Assembly: GCF_963678975.1 (NCBI RefSeq) | Contig: NC_089272.1 | Location: 39,003,391-39,067,390 of the forward strand | Source: Dysidea avara | Taxonomy: Eukaryota > Porifera > Demospongiae > Dictyoceratida > Dysideidae | DNA: 64,000 nt | Direction of reading: 5' to 3' | In this document: in pieces, positions 11,601 through 21,694 of the stretch | How positions within the stretch are numbered: position 1 is the first letter of the stretch | Layout of the letters: every line of letters begins with the position of its first letter | Position numbers and translations under genes: made by a program | Notes under the pieces: model-generated | The model's input: only the letters and a program-made list of their open reading frames with translations | What the model was told of the DNA's origin: nothing | Database searches by the model: none

Positions 11601-12882
11601 CTTCAAATAGCTAACAGATATGCCAAACTTTTCTCCCCAAAAATCAATTCCTATCGGGAATATCTGACTGATCGATATCAACGTGTTTGCATTAACAACT
11701 GTTACTCCGATTTACTGCCAGTTCTCTCAGGTGTGCCCCAGGGCAGCATACTTGGCCCCGTGCTATTTCTAATTTATATAAATGACATGACATCATATAT
11801 ACACCAAAGCCAACTCCTAAAATTTGCCGATGATACCAAGTGTTTCATGCACACCTGTACTACACCTGACTACATCGCTCTGCAAGAAGATATCATCGCT
11901 TTATTTACTTGGTCCAGAGAGACAGATCTGAATTTTAATCTAAAAAAATTCGTACATTTATCATTTAAATGCAAGTTTGAAACCACTTACACCATTTCGG
12001 ATATTACTATACCACATAATGACTCACACAAGGACTTAGGGCTCATATTATCTGAGAATCTAAGTTGGGACAAACACTACAAATCAATCTCTGCTCGTGC
12101 ATACAAGGTATTGGGACTAATACGTCGTACTATTGCTTCTACCCATTCTACTTCTACATTGGTCACATTATATATTTCAATGGTTCGATCTCAGCTGCTC
12201 TATTGCACCCAACTATGGCGTCCACACCTGATGAAAGACATTTTAACTCTCGAGCAAATCCAGCGCCATGCCACTAAGTATCTATTAAATGATTACACCA
12301 GTAGTTACAAAACCCGTCTAGTAAAACTAAGGATCCTTCCTCTGATGTACCTGTTCGAGTTACAAGATATTATATTATTTGCAATCAAATCAATCAAGGT
12401 ACAATCTAAACAGTTCAATATTCATGATCATATCAACTTCAGCTCAGCTAATACTAGATTCGGCACCAGCAACAAATTGATCATCCCTCATCATTTAAAT
12501 AACGTATCTAGACATTCTTATTTCCATAGATTACCAACTCTCTGGAATGCCATGCCTATCCTTAACTTGGATCTAACGTTTCCTCTGCTAAAATCAAAAC
12601 TAAAAACTTTTCTCTGGGATCATTTTATAACTAACTTTGAAGATAACAACAATTGCTCATTGCACTATCTCTGTCCTTGCTCAAGATGCCACCAGTCACG
12701 TCCACCCACCTCAAACCTGAACTACTTGTAGAATCTGTATGTATGTGTGTATATAAGTAAGTAAGTAAGTAGGTAAATAAGTAATGTAATGTAATGTACT
12801 TTCGCGGCTGTTGGTACATGTTACCAACAGACCTTTGATGTGTTTACACCATAAAGCAATAAATAAATAAATAAATAAATAA
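11600..12882 (+). mobile_element. 5'-truncated non-LTR retrotransposon (LINE, CR1/L2/jockey-like reverse transcriptase)
   Basis: The open frame to 12731 encodes the C-terminal two thirds of a LINE reverse transcriptase. It has the SGVPQGSILGP motif, a catalytic FADD, then the thumb region with an LVTLYISMVRSQLLYC-type segment followed by WRPH. The upstream palm aspartate motif and the endonuclease are absent, so this is a typical 5'-truncated copy beginning somewhere near 11600. A short 3' UTR ends in an (AAAT)n tail at about 12856-12882, as CR1/L2-like elements often do. The first codons before about 11640 are probably not LINE sequence. The frame has no internal stop, which suggests a fairly young insertion. 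Clade assignment is tentative. Confidence 0.8.
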
Positions 12883-13300
12883 TCGCCAGAATTCCGGCAG
12901 AGTCTCTATAAAATTATAATAAAACGCCTCGAATTATATTTACATGCTGCGCACGTGACACGTTAAGGGCGTTTCTTTCCCTGTGAGGAAATGAGTCAGC
13001 GTTCAGTTGGGTTACTCGATCTGGTTTGGCTGTAACGAGTAGACTGTTCCACTGATTGGCTACTAGTTAGATAAAGTCAGGTACTGTTATTATTATCATC
13101 ATTGTCTGTGTTTATCACTCACGAACGCTAGCGTTCTTGTCGATAGCTACTTAATTGTGCTCGACGCTGTTTTCGCCTCGTATAGTCTGTAAATGTTCCG
13201 TGTACCAATAAACGTTATACCTTCATCTTGGAGGTTACCTTATATATAGTATGTTTTCAAATTTCGGACACCACGTACTGTAACTAGGTGTGCTATTTAC
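12883..13300. other. unassigned, locally less AT-rich stretch
   Basis: It contains several CpG-bearing words (CTGCGCACGTGACACG, CGAACGCTAGCGTTC) and an AATAAA at about 13207. This could be a solo LTR or a decayed promoter, but I found no terminal match or duplication to prove either. Confidence 0.25.
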
Positions 13301-13307
13301 TCCATGT

Positions 13308-13460
13308 CATGGTCCAAACACATTCAAGAAGCAATAAGGCTAGCAAGACATTAAATTTTGTGAAACGAACAGTGTGAACCATCTGTTAAAATTGCTGCAT
13401 ATACTACATTAGTGAGACCAATACTGGAATATGCAAATCTCGTATGGGATCCTCACCAAC
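13308..13460 (+). pseudogene. LINE reverse transcriptase remnant, left piece
   Basis: Translation gives WSKHIQEA, then after a stop and frame change AAYTTLVRPILEYANLVWDPHQ-like residues, the thumb region of a CR1/jockey-type reverse transcriptase. It breaks off at about 13460 and resumes at about 19565, so about 6 kb of later sequence, including the LTR element, splits it. Confidence 0.65.
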
Positions 13461-13907
13461 TCATGTCAAAGTTTTGGACATTAGTAATACATTACCATTA
13501 CACCCCCAAAATAGTGTAAAACAGTGATTTTTGTGTACTTTTGCAACATTACATGGTGGTATCCACAAAAACGGCCTGTTTACTGCTCACATACCTTTAA
13601 GGAATACTCCACCTTGTTCTCATGGCTCCTGTCTGTTGCAGTGCCTTTTTACGAATTCTGCCACTTGTTCATTTCTCCCAATGCGTAATGTACGGGGAAT
13701 GTATTGTGGGATTCACCGGTTGCCAAGATCATGGGAATTCAGCCTATTAGACTACTTAGTTTAATTAAAAGAAATGGTCTGGAATACTGTATATATGAAT
13801 CATTATTAAGGATATCTTTCGAAGGAATTGGACCAAGAGTGGCTGGTTTAGTAACCACCTTTTTAGTGTTTAGATGAAATATATGGGAGTTCACTTCAAA
13901 AAGCACC

Positions 13908-14022
13908 TGTTATATTGGAATTAATATATGTCTGTACAATGCGCATGCGTGGAGAGTCCAAATAATAAGAGTTATTAAGTCGTTTGGTCGTCATCGTGCT
14001 CTGTCTAATCCGTCCTGTAACA
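13908..14022 (+). repeat. 5' LTR of Gmr1-like retrotransposon (115 bp)
   Basis: It begins TGTTATATTGG and ends CCTGTAACA, and is identical over 115 bp to the 3' LTR at 19040-19154. It is flanked on the left by CACC (13904-13907), which repeats after the right LTR. It is unusually short. It contains the palindromic GCGCATGCGT (13941-13950), which resembles the NRF1 recognition sequence and could act in the promoter. Confidence 0.95.
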
Positions 14023-14026
14023 GATT

Positions 14027-14044
14027 TGGGGGCTTGTCCGGGAG
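14027..14044 (+). other. primer-binding site, tRNA-Pro type
   Basis: TGGGGGCTTGTCCGGGAG begins 4 nt after the 5' LTR and agrees at 16 of 18 positions with the tRNA-Pro primer site known from gammaretroviruses. The match to this host's own tRNA-Pro was not checked. Confidence 0.75.
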
Positions 14045-14314
14045 CGGAAAAGGAGAGATACTTGTTAATCGACTGTTCCTGTGGTCTTCGAGTGTTTGGT
14101 GCTGTATCTCTTCCTGCGGTTCGAAAACCGCTAAGCCTTAATCCTTGGTACCGGGTTAATGGTACCTGATAAGGTGACGATCATTTGTTAATAAGCGACC
14201 TTGTTGTTTCCTTGTTGTTTTCGTGGCAGGACTCGTCGAGGAAAGGTGCTGCATTTATTTGGTAGTGAGCACTAATTGGGACCAATTTTCTACAAACATT
14301 GTGATTGTACTGGG

Positions 14315-17300
14315 ATGTCTCTGGACATTGAATCATTCGTTAAGGAGCCATCACTTACTGTGTTGTCGAAGTTGAAACGAGCAGAGCTGACGCAATTGGC
14401 GGGACACTACAAACTTACTGTTGCGAATGGCGCGAAGAAGGGTGAGATTCGGCAGATTATTGTAAAGTATTTACACGAAGAAGAACTTATTTCGGATGAC
14501 GAGATAGAAGAGCCGTCCGCCATAGCAATTCGTCGGTTGGAATTAGAAGCGAGAGCTAAGGAAAGAGAAGCGGAGCTGAAAGTAAAAGAGTTACAACTGA
14601 GGGAGAAAGAGTTGGAAGTCCAATTGAGACTGAAGGAGCTAGAAGTGTCGAAATCGGCGGCAGTGTCACCCCCAACTAGTTCACGGGAAACAGGCAGCAG
14701 AGATATTTTTGATGTAAGCAGACATATGAAATTTGTCCCTAGCTTTTCTGAAACGGAGGTAGATAAGTTTTTTCTACATTTTGAGAAGGTGGCACAGAGT
14801 TTAAAGTGGCCGAAAGATTCATGGACGCTGCTCCTACAAAGTGGCCTCGTGGGAAAGGCCCGAGCTGTTTATTCAGCTTTGTCAATAGAGGAGAGCTCTG
14901 AATATGAAACTGTGAAGACAAGTATTTTGAAAGCCTACGAGCTGGTCCCGGAAGCCTATCGGCAACGATTTAGAGACTCTAAGAAAACAGATAAACAAAC
15001 CTACGTAGAGTTTGGAAGGGAAAAAGAAATGTTGTTCGACCGATGGTGTCTATCTAAGAATGTTGATAAGAATTATGTTCAGTTACGCCAGCTGGTACTG
15101 GTTGAGGAATTCAAGAATTGCCTGCCTACAGAACTGAAAACTTATATAGATGAACAGAAAGGTGAAAACCTTCACCAAGCCGCGGTACTGGCTGATGATT
15201 ATACCTTGACCCATAAGCCTGTGTTCAGACACCAGTCTCGAGACTTACCACCTCATGCTGGTAACAGAGGATACTCTAGTAACCCTCTGTCTGGTGGTGG
15301 TGGTTCTCAAGCTTCTGGCCGTGCGAGTGATCCCCCAGTGCGACGTAGTCAACGGTTCACAACGGGCCCAACCTGCTACTACTGTAAGAAAAAGGGTCAT
15401 GTGATGTCGGAATGTAGAGCCTTGGAGAGGAAGAATCACAGAGTAGAATCTGATTCACTAATTATACCGAAGATGGTGGACGTAACTGATTCAGTTAATG
15501 AAACCAGGAATCAAGGAACATCAGAGTCTGTAGGAGGTACAGCAGATGAGGTATTGTTACCGTTTGTGTCGAGAGGGTTTGTGTGTTTGGAGGGAGGTAC
15601 CGAGAAAGTTCCAATTAATGTGTTAAGGGACACTGGAGCCACACAGTCACTATTGTTGGACAGTGTGTTGCCATTTTCTGACCAGACCTCAGCTGGAGTT
15701 AGTGTGCTATTGCAAGGAGTAGAGATGGGAGTTATCAGTGTACCCTTACATGTGGTTAGCCTACAGTCTGACATAGTTTCAGGTGTTGTTGCTGTAGGTT
15801 TACGCCCCTCCCTACCTGTAAAAGGAGTGTCAATGATACTAGGTAATGATTTGGCGGGGGACAAGGTCACAGGTGAACCACGAGTGTCGGAGGTTCCTTG
15901 TTCAATTACAGAAGCAGAGCAATTCAGTTGCTTCTTTCCTTCATGTGCTGTAACCCGAGCAATGGCAAAAGCGGCTGAGAAGGCTGCGGATGAGAACAAC
16001 AGACCAGAGGAATTTTCCAATGGCTGTAGAGAAGAGTCAGTGGTTATTAATTCTGGAACCCCTTCCTCACACGGTGTGCCAGAAATGAACAGTCAACCAG
16101 GTTGTAATCACCCACTAGGGTTGTCTCCCTCAAGGTTAGTTGCAGAGCAAGAGAGAGACTTTGAGATTATGAACATTAAGAAGGGGGCATTAAGTGAGAG
16201 AGAAGCAGAGAAAGTTCCAGTGTGTTATTTTTTGAATAGTGGTAATGTTGTGATGAGGAAGTGGCGACCGCCGAATGTTCCGGCATCTAACGAATGGAGT
16301 GTGGTTTACCAGGTTGTGGTCCCACCACCCTATAGGAAAGACATTTTAGTTTTGGCTCACGATACACCTTTAGCAGGTCACCTTGGTATTGCGAAAACGT
16401 ATCGTAAAGTGTTAGGTCACTTCTATTGGCCTGGGTTGCATGGTGACGTTAAGAAGTTTTGTAAAACATGTCATGTCTGTCAGCTCGCAGGGAAACCCAA
16501 TCAGCACCCACCAGTGTCTCCCCTTATTCCTATACCCACTATGGAGGAACCCTTTAGTCGTATTATTGTGGATTGTGTGGGGCCGTTGCCCAAGACTCGT
16601 GCAGGAAATCAATACCTCCTTACCATTATGTGTGCTTCAACTCGGTTCCCGGAAGCCATTCCGTTGCGTAATATTAAAGCAGATAAGATTGTAAAGGCTT
16701 TAATAAAATTCTTTACGTTTGTAGGGCTTCCGAAAGTGGTGCAGTCAGACCAAGGGTCTAACTTTATGTCTGGGTTGTTCCAGAGTGTTATGGTCCAACT
16801 GGGTATTCACCAAGTCAAATCCACAGCATATCACCCACAAAGCCAGGGGGCACTGGAAAGGTTTCACCAAACCTTGAAGTCAATGATGAGAGCCTATTGT
16901 ATGACACAGAAGCATGACTGGGATGAGGGTATCCCTTTGCTGTTGTTTGCAGCCAGAGAGTCAGCACAGGAATCCTTAGGGTTTTCCCCATTTGAATTAG
17001 TTTTTGGTCATCTCCCTCGAGGTCCGCTTAAACTGCTTAAGGAATCTTGGCTAAACAGTGACAATGATTCGTCACACAGTGTTATCACGCACATTACTGA
17101 TGTGCGCGAGAGACTTAAGGTGGCTAATAAGTTAGCACAGAAAAACTTGAGATCCTCACAGAGTCGAATGAAACAGTGGTATGACAAAAAAGCCAGATCC
17201 CGCACCTTTCAACCAGGAGATCAAGTACTAGTTCTCCTACCTATACATGGTCAGCCATTACAGGCACGTTATTGTGGTCCGTACACCGTAGAACAGAAGG

Positions 17301-18928
17301 TGAACGATGTTGACTATTTGATTCAGACTCCTGGCCGGCGGAAGGAGAAGAGACTATGTCATGTGAACATGCTCAAGCCATACCATGGTAGAGAAGGTAA
17401 CAACGATCCAGTGTCTGTTGTTTCGAATTGTGTTAGTGTTGGTAGGAAGGAGCTGAATGATAGGACACTGGAGGATGAGGAGATAGGAAGGAGCCTAAGG
17501 TTGAAAAATTCGGATGTGCTGTTGAATTTAGAGCAGAAGCTGAGCCACTTGCCACTACAGGAAAAGGAGGTGTTAACGAAGCTGATATGTGAGTTTACTG
17601 ATTTGTTTCCTGATGTACCAGGGAAGACCACAGTTACAGTACATGATGTTGATGTGGGAGAAACATCCCCTATTAAGCAGCACCCTTACAGGGTTAACCC
17701 AGTGAAGTTAAAATTAATGAGGAATGAAATAGAGTATATGCTACGAAATGGAATTATTGAGCCTAGCCAAAGTCAGTGGAGCTCTCCTTGCGTTCTCGTG
17801 CCAAAGTCGGATGGCACATATAGATTTTGCACTGACTTTCGGAAGTTGAATGGAGTTTCTAAGACGGATTCCTACCCAATTCCCAGGGTGGATGACTGTA
17901 TTGACAGAATTGGTCATGCTAAATATGTTAGCATATTTGATTTACTGAAGGGGTACTGGCAAGTGCCATTAACCAGGCGAGCTCAAGAGTTGTCAGCGTT
18001 TGCAACCCCGGACGGTTTATTCCAATACTGTGTCATGCCCTTTGGCATGAAAAATGCACCAGCCACCTTCCAGCGAATGGTGAATGGTGTAATTCGTGGG
18101 CTGGAGGGCTGTGATGCTTATATAGATGACCTGGTGATATATAGTGACAGCTGGGAAGATCATATACAGTTATTGCAGAAGTTCTTTAGCAGGTTGCGGG
18201 GTGCTCACCTTACAGTCAATCTGTCCAAGAGTGAGTTCTGTAGAGCACGAGTTAAGTTTTTGGGGCACATCGTTGGCCAGGGAGAAGTTGCTCCGGTAGT
18301 ATCGAAAGTAGAGGCCATTTTGAAATTCCCTACCCCAGTAGACAAGCGTGAAATAATGCGGTTCTTAGGAATGGCGGGATACTACCGCAAGTTCTGCTAT
18401 AACTTCTCCACCATTGCTGAACCACTTACCACTTTACTGCAGAAACAGAAGAAGTTTGTATGGAGTACAGAATGTCAGCATGCTTTTGAGAAGATTAAAT
18501 CTTTGTTGTTGTCTGCACCTGTGTTAAAGGCCCCTGATTTTAAGAAGCCTTTTAAACTTCAAGTTGACGCCAGTGACATTGGCATTGGTGCAGTTCTATT
18601 ACAAGAAGGACGTTGTAGCATTGATCACCCAGTATGTTACTTTTCGTACAAGTTTAACAAACACCAAGTTAATTATTCGACCACAGAGAAAGAGACATTG
18701 GCTCTTTTATTAGCGTTACAACATTTCGATGTGTATTTGGGCACCACCATAGCTCCAGTTGAAGTTTATACTGACCACAATCCTCTTGTGTTCATTGAGA
18801 AAATGAAAAACAAGAACCAGAGACTACTCCGGTGGAGTCTTGCGTTTCAAGAATACAATTTAAAGATCCGCCATATAAAAGGGCGTGATAATGTAATCGC
18901 TGATGCTCTGTCAAGAGCCACTGTTTAG
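14315..18928 (+). CDS. Gag-Pol polyprotein of Gmr1-like element (Gag-PR-IN-RT-RH)
   Basis: The first ATG is at 14315; the open frame extends slightly upstream only through a TTG. The product is 1537 residues. Residues about 10-50 form a short SAP-like helical N-terminus, followed by a charged coiled-coil-like stretch (about 75-125). Residues about 215-297 resemble the SCAN fold (YRQRFR... LVLVEEFKNCLP). A CCHC knuckle lies at 354-367 and the protease motif DTGA at 439-442. The integrase HHCC zinc site spans H682 to C719/C722; the catalytic triad is D753, D812, E848 (DD35E spacing), with a GPY/F-type C-terminal module near 980-1030. RT runs about 1120-1300 with YIDD at 1269-1272. RNase H begins near 1410 with D1418 and runs to the end. 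No stop or frameshift separates gag from pol, so all enzymes would be made as one polyprotein unless another mechanism adjusts the ratio. All catalytic signatures checked are present, so the element may be active. Confidence 0.93.
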   Translation: MSLDIESFVKEPSLTVLSKLKRAELTQLAGHYKLTVANGAKKGEIRQIIVKYLHEEELISDDEIEEPSAIAIRRLELEARAKEREAELKVKELQLREKELEVQLRLKELEVSKSAAVSPPTSSRETGSRDIFDVSRHMKFVPSFSETEVDKFFLHFEKVAQSLKWPKDSWTLLLQSGLVGKARAVYSALSIEESSEYETVKTSILKAYELVPEAYRQRFRDSKKTDKQTYVEFGREKEMLFDRWCLSKNVDKNYVQLRQLVLVEEFKNCLPTELKTYIDEQKGENLHQAAVLADDYTLTHKPVFRHQSRDLPPHAGNRGYSSNPLSGGGGSQASGRASDPPVRRSQRFTTGPTCYYCKKKGHVMSECRALERKNHRVESDSLIIPKMVDVTDSVNETRNQGTSESVGGTADEVLLPFVSRGFVCLEGGTEKVPINVLRDTGATQSLLLDSVLPFSDQTSAGVSVLLQGVEMGVISVPLHVVSLQSDIVSGVVAVGLRPSLPVKGVSMILGNDLAGDKVTGEPRVSEVPCSITEAEQFSCFFPSCAVTRAMAKAAEKAADENNRPEEFSNGCREESVVINSGTPSSHGVPEMNSQPGCNHPLGLSPSRLVAEQERDFEIMNIKKGALSEREAEKVPVCYFLNSGNVVMRKWRPPNVPASNEWSVVYQVVVPPPYRKDILVLAHDTPLAGHLGIAKTYRKVLGHFYWPGLHGDVKKFCKTCHVCQLAGKPNQHPPVSPLIPIPTMEEPFSRIIVDCVGPLPKTRAGNQYLLTIMCASTRFPEAIPLRNIKADKIVKALIKFFTFVGLPKVVQSDQGSNFMSGLFQSVMVQLGIHQVKSTAYHPQSQGALERFHQTLKSMMRAYCMTQKHDWDEGIPLLLFAARESAQESLGFSPFELVFGHLPRGPLKLLKESWLNSDNDSSHSVITHITDVRERLKVANKLAQKNLRSSQSRMKQWYDKKARSRTFQPGDQVLVLLPIHGQPLQARYCGPYTVEQKVNDVDYLIQTPGRRKEKRLCHVNMLKPYHGREGNNDPVSVVSNCVSVGRKELNDRTLEDEEIGRSLRLKNSDVLLNLEQKLSHLPLQEKEVLTKLICEFTDLFPDVPGKTTVTVHDVDVGETSPIKQHPYRVNPVKLKLMRNEIEYMLRNGIIEPSQSQWSSPCVLVPKSDGTYRFCTDFRKLNGVSKTDSYPIPRVDDCIDRIGHAKYVSIFDLLKGYWQVPLTRRAQELSAFATPDGLFQYCVMPFGMKNAPATFQRMVNGVIRGLEGCDAYIDDLVIYSDSWEDHIQLLQKFFSRLRGAHLTVNLSKSEFCRARVKFLGHIVGQGEVAPVVSKVEAILKFPTPVDKREIMRFLGMAGYYRKFCYNFSTIAEPLTTLLQKQKKFVWSTECQHAFEKIKSLLLSAPVLKAPDFKKPFKLQVDASDIGIGAVLLQEGRCSIDHPVCYFSYKFNKHQVNYSTTEKETLALLLALQHFDVYLGTTIAPVEVYTDHNPLVFIEKMKNKNQRLLRWSLAFQEYNLKIRHIKGRDNVIADALSRATV

Positions 18929-19029
18929 TTGAACTGGACTCCTGTGCATTCACTCCCATGTTGTATTTATTAGGTTTTATTGGTCATTTCACTTTTGTTC
19001 TTGTAAGTCACAGGCATCATCCTTTTTGT

Positions 19030-19039
19030 AGGGGGGGAG
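19030..19039 (+). other. polypurine tract
   Basis: AGGGGGGGAG lies immediately 5' of the 3' LTR, the expected place for the plus-strand primer of LTR-element reverse transcription. Confidence 0.8.
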
Positions 19040-19154
19040 TGTTATATTGGAATTAATATATGTCTGTACAATGCGCATGCGTGGAGAGTCCAAATAATAA
19101 GAGTTATTAAGTCGTTTGGTCGTCATCGTGCTCTGTCTAATCCGTCCTGTAACA
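19040..19154 (+). repeat. 3' LTR of Gmr1-like retrotransposon (115 bp)
   Basis: It is identical to the 5' LTR, including the GCGCATGCGT palindrome at 19073-19082, and is followed by the target duplication CACC (19155-19158). Confidence 0.95.
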
Positions 19155-19321
19155 CACCCATGTGAGTGACTTCGTAATGGTCGGGTTTTTGATTGTATAA
19201 GTCCAGTATAAGTCTTTATAAATGCAAATTGTGTTTCCCAGTCCTCACTCTAGTGGGTTTTGAGCGTACTACCATGTGATTTGAAATGCAGAATTTTGTT
19301 AATGTTAGTAAATTTACCATA

Positions 19322-19564
19322 TGTGACCGGATTTGTGCAAAGGGGTCTTCCACACACATCCGATTCTATGCACTTGGAAGACCGTAACTCAGTATTCTAG
19401 AAACATATTAGCCTGAAACTTTCTTCATCCACTAAGCTATGTTGGTGCACAATACTGACCAAATTTCAAATCAATAGCCATTTCCAATCTGAAGTTATGA
19501 GTTGTCAAAGTTGGCAAATTAGATGTGTGTGGAAGACTTGCAATCCCAATGGCTATTTTTGATA
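19322..19564. mobile_element. TGTGACC-family MITE, decayed
   Basis: The left end TGTGACCGGATTTGTGCAAA is preceded by TA. Inside, GGTCTTCCACACACATC and its inverted partner GATGTGTGTGGAAGAC form subterminal arms. The right terminus is degraded (ATATGT) where the LINE remnant resumes. Confidence 0.5.
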
Positions 19565-19664
19565 TGTTGATAGCATTGAAATGGTACAACAGCGAGCAGC
19601 TAGGTGGGTCAAACAAGATTATAGACTAACAAGTAGTGTATTTGAAATGATAAATGATCTCCAG
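19565..19664 (+). pseudogene. LINE reverse transcriptase remnant, middle piece
   Basis: The frame gives DSIEMVQQRAARWVKQDY, the conserved block that follows the VWDPH segment in CR1/jockey-type RTs. It directly continues the piece ending at about 13460 and is interrupted again by the insertion at 19665-20071. Confidence 0.7.
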
Positions 19665-20071
19665 TAGGGCTGAGTGATACTGCCATTTCAGTATCATGAT
19701 TGATACTAAAGCCACTATTCACGATACTGAATAGTTCACGATGCTTACAAAATGTCAATCATAGCTTGTGCTACATAGTGTATTCCTGCAGTAAGTCTTT
19801 AAAAGTAGCATCAAACTAGCCACTGTCATCCTTGTTTACAGCAACAGTTACTGTAACACATGCTTTGAGGTTATGTTACGGTGTTCACACCTCTCTGCAG
19901 GGGTAACCAGGTCATGACTTACAAGGATTCTTGAGCCTAGTACTGCATAACAAATGGATTTTTAATGACAGTAATGTACAGGCATGGTATCACGGTATAG
20001 TTAATAACAAAATATCGCAATATCGATACTTTCAAAATATTGCGATATATCGCTAAAATGATAGTATCCTA
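19665..20071. mobile_element. non-autonomous hAT-like element
   Basis: It is flanked by an exact 8-bp duplication, ATCTCCAG (19657-19664 and 20072-20079), the length typical of hAT transposition, and it interrupts the LINE remnant reading frame. It begins TAGGGCTGAGTGATACT and is rich in 'gatatcgcaatat' words. The terminal inverted repeats are weak. Similar GGGCGATACT/GGGCAATATT starts occur near 29675 and 31257. Confidence 0.65.
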
Positions 20072-20340
20072 ATCTCCAGTGGTCTGCCTTACATGAACGC
20101 AGAAAGTTTAGCAGATTAATTATTTTTTATAATTTTTTATATCAAGATCCACTTGACATAAGTATCCCAGATCATTACTCACATCACTCCTTGTCTCACT
20201 ATACACGATTACCATCAACGATTAATACCACCTTTAATGTTATCTAACTATTATCAGAAAAGCTTCTTCCCTCACACCATTATTGATTAGAACAATTTAC
20301 CAAATGAAATAATTGAATGCTCTATCCTAGATGGATTTTT
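20072..20340 (+). pseudogene. LINE reverse transcriptase remnant, right piece
   Basis: It resumes with WSALHERRKFSRL and continues through a region with several stops to a segment reading LEQFTK/NNLPNEI-like, the C-terminal end of CR1/jockey-type ORF2. It is clearly dead. Confidence 0.6.
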
Positions 20341-21527
20341 TCGTATCACCTAGTATTTTATGATCGTGCGGCTGGACCGAACATTTAGACAATCATATAA
20401 CTTTGATTTACAATGTACATGTATTGTGCTTATTATTTGGGGTTGTGCAGTTGCACCCCCCTGTGTTGTATCAGCCATGCAGCTGTCTTTCACAGATCCA
20501 ATCCAAATAACAGACTGCATCTAAACCAGACACTACTACCCATGCACTGTAGCTATGTTGGGTATCTATTCACAGTGTGGGTGGGAGATGACGCCTAAAT
20601 GTCTAGCTAATAATCATACATGATGCAGCGCTATATTGTCAACAAGTGTAACTCATTGCGGCCTTGACTCATTGTAAAAATTGCTTATTAAATAAGCTAA
20701 GGCAATGGTTGTCGTACAGTTTGGAGTGTGCTGGCAGACCTAAGAAAATTGATTTAGCCATTTGAAGAAAAGAAAACAATGGCTGTGACATTTAGGCCTA
20801 CAGAAAACTTTACAGAATTGCAGTCAACCCTGCATGTGATTAGCTAGCTAATGTACTTGTGATTTTTAATTTTTGTAGTAGCTACTAATACATATACATT
20901 ATGAAATCTTTCTTATTAAAATGTATTATTGATGATTTCAAATGCCATCACAACCCATTTACCAAAGCTATGCACCAGAATTTGTGAATTTTGTAGCTGG
21001 CTATGGTCCGTGCATTGAGGGTTAGCTACTTGGTGCCTTTATGACTGCATTAAAGTGGGAGGGAGGGGCTGATTGCTCTTTGCCAACCACAAGGGCTGAC
21101 TACATAGGATGATGTGCATGGACTGACATGTAGTTAGCTAAAAGGATAACGTTTCTTTGCAATGTGGAAGTAATTCCTTTGTTGTCCAGCATATGCATCA
21201 CTGCTCCATTAATCAATAGTCAGGAGGCCTCAAAAGTGCAGCTCTCTAATCTACAATGGCTGCATGCTCCTATAATGTTTATGTAAGAACAAGTAATGAA
21301 AGTATTTCAAAGTAGTGCAGTTTCAATTGCAGCTAGCAACGATGTCCATGTGATGGTGTCCGTTGAATGACCAGTTACTCTACTATAATATTTCAAAGGG
21401 AAAGTTTTTGCTGATTTCAAGGTTTTGGGGGCCAACCGCAGTGACATTTTTACTCTTGAAATATGTAGACTTCTGTTTAATGTATGATATCATCCTTTTG
21501 AGGGATGAAATGTGCTTTTAATATTTT
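20341..21527. other. intergenic, nothing recognised
   Basis: No supported gene, RNA or complete mobile element was seen. Short frames (for example 20413-20598) show no domain. Confidence 0.4.
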
Positions 21528-21529
21528 TA

Positions 21530-21694
21530 CAGTGAAATCCCTCCTAAAGGACACCCTGAATTCTGGCCAACTCCTTGATAAAGGACATCCATCTAGATCC
21601 CAAATTTACAGTATTAGTAGCTTGCTAACCCCTTAACTGAGGACACCTACAAAATAAATTCCTGAATGGTGTCCACCTTAAAGGGGCTCCACTA
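21530..21694. mobile_element. pogo/Tc1-like MITE, 165 bp
   Basis: The left end CAGTGAAATCCCTCCTAAAGG and the right end CTTTAAGG..CCACTA are diverged inverted repeats flanked by TA (21528-21529, 21695-21696). Both subterminal parts contain the GGACACC / GGTGTCC pair. Confidence 0.65.

Larger units (their letters stand above)
13908..19154 (+). mobile_element. complete Gmr1-like Ty3/Gypsy LTR retrotransposon
   Basis: Identical 115-bp LTRs, a 4-bp CACC target duplication (13904-13907 and 19155-19158), a primer-binding site right after the 5' LTR, a polypurine tract right before the 3' LTR and one uninterrupted gag-pol frame define a full-length element of 5.25 kb. The domain order is Gag, protease, integrase, reverse transcriptase, RNase H. 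Placing integrase before RT is the Copia order, but the RT and integrase sequences look Gypsy-like; that combination is the hallmark of Gmr1-like elements. Identical LTRs imply recent insertion. It landed within sequence already splitting an older LINE. Confidence 0.93.

Noticed and set aside
11415..11681. 88-codon minus-strand frame near the LINE start
   Set aside because: It is antisense to a repeat-rich junction with no domain.
13984..14169. 61-codon frame across the LTR/leader
   Set aside because: It overlaps the LTR, primer site and leader and has no recognisable protein.
14276..14314. Upstream TTG start for the gag-pol frame
   Set aside because: ATG at 14315 is the first conventional start; the 13 upstream codons carry no conserved feature.
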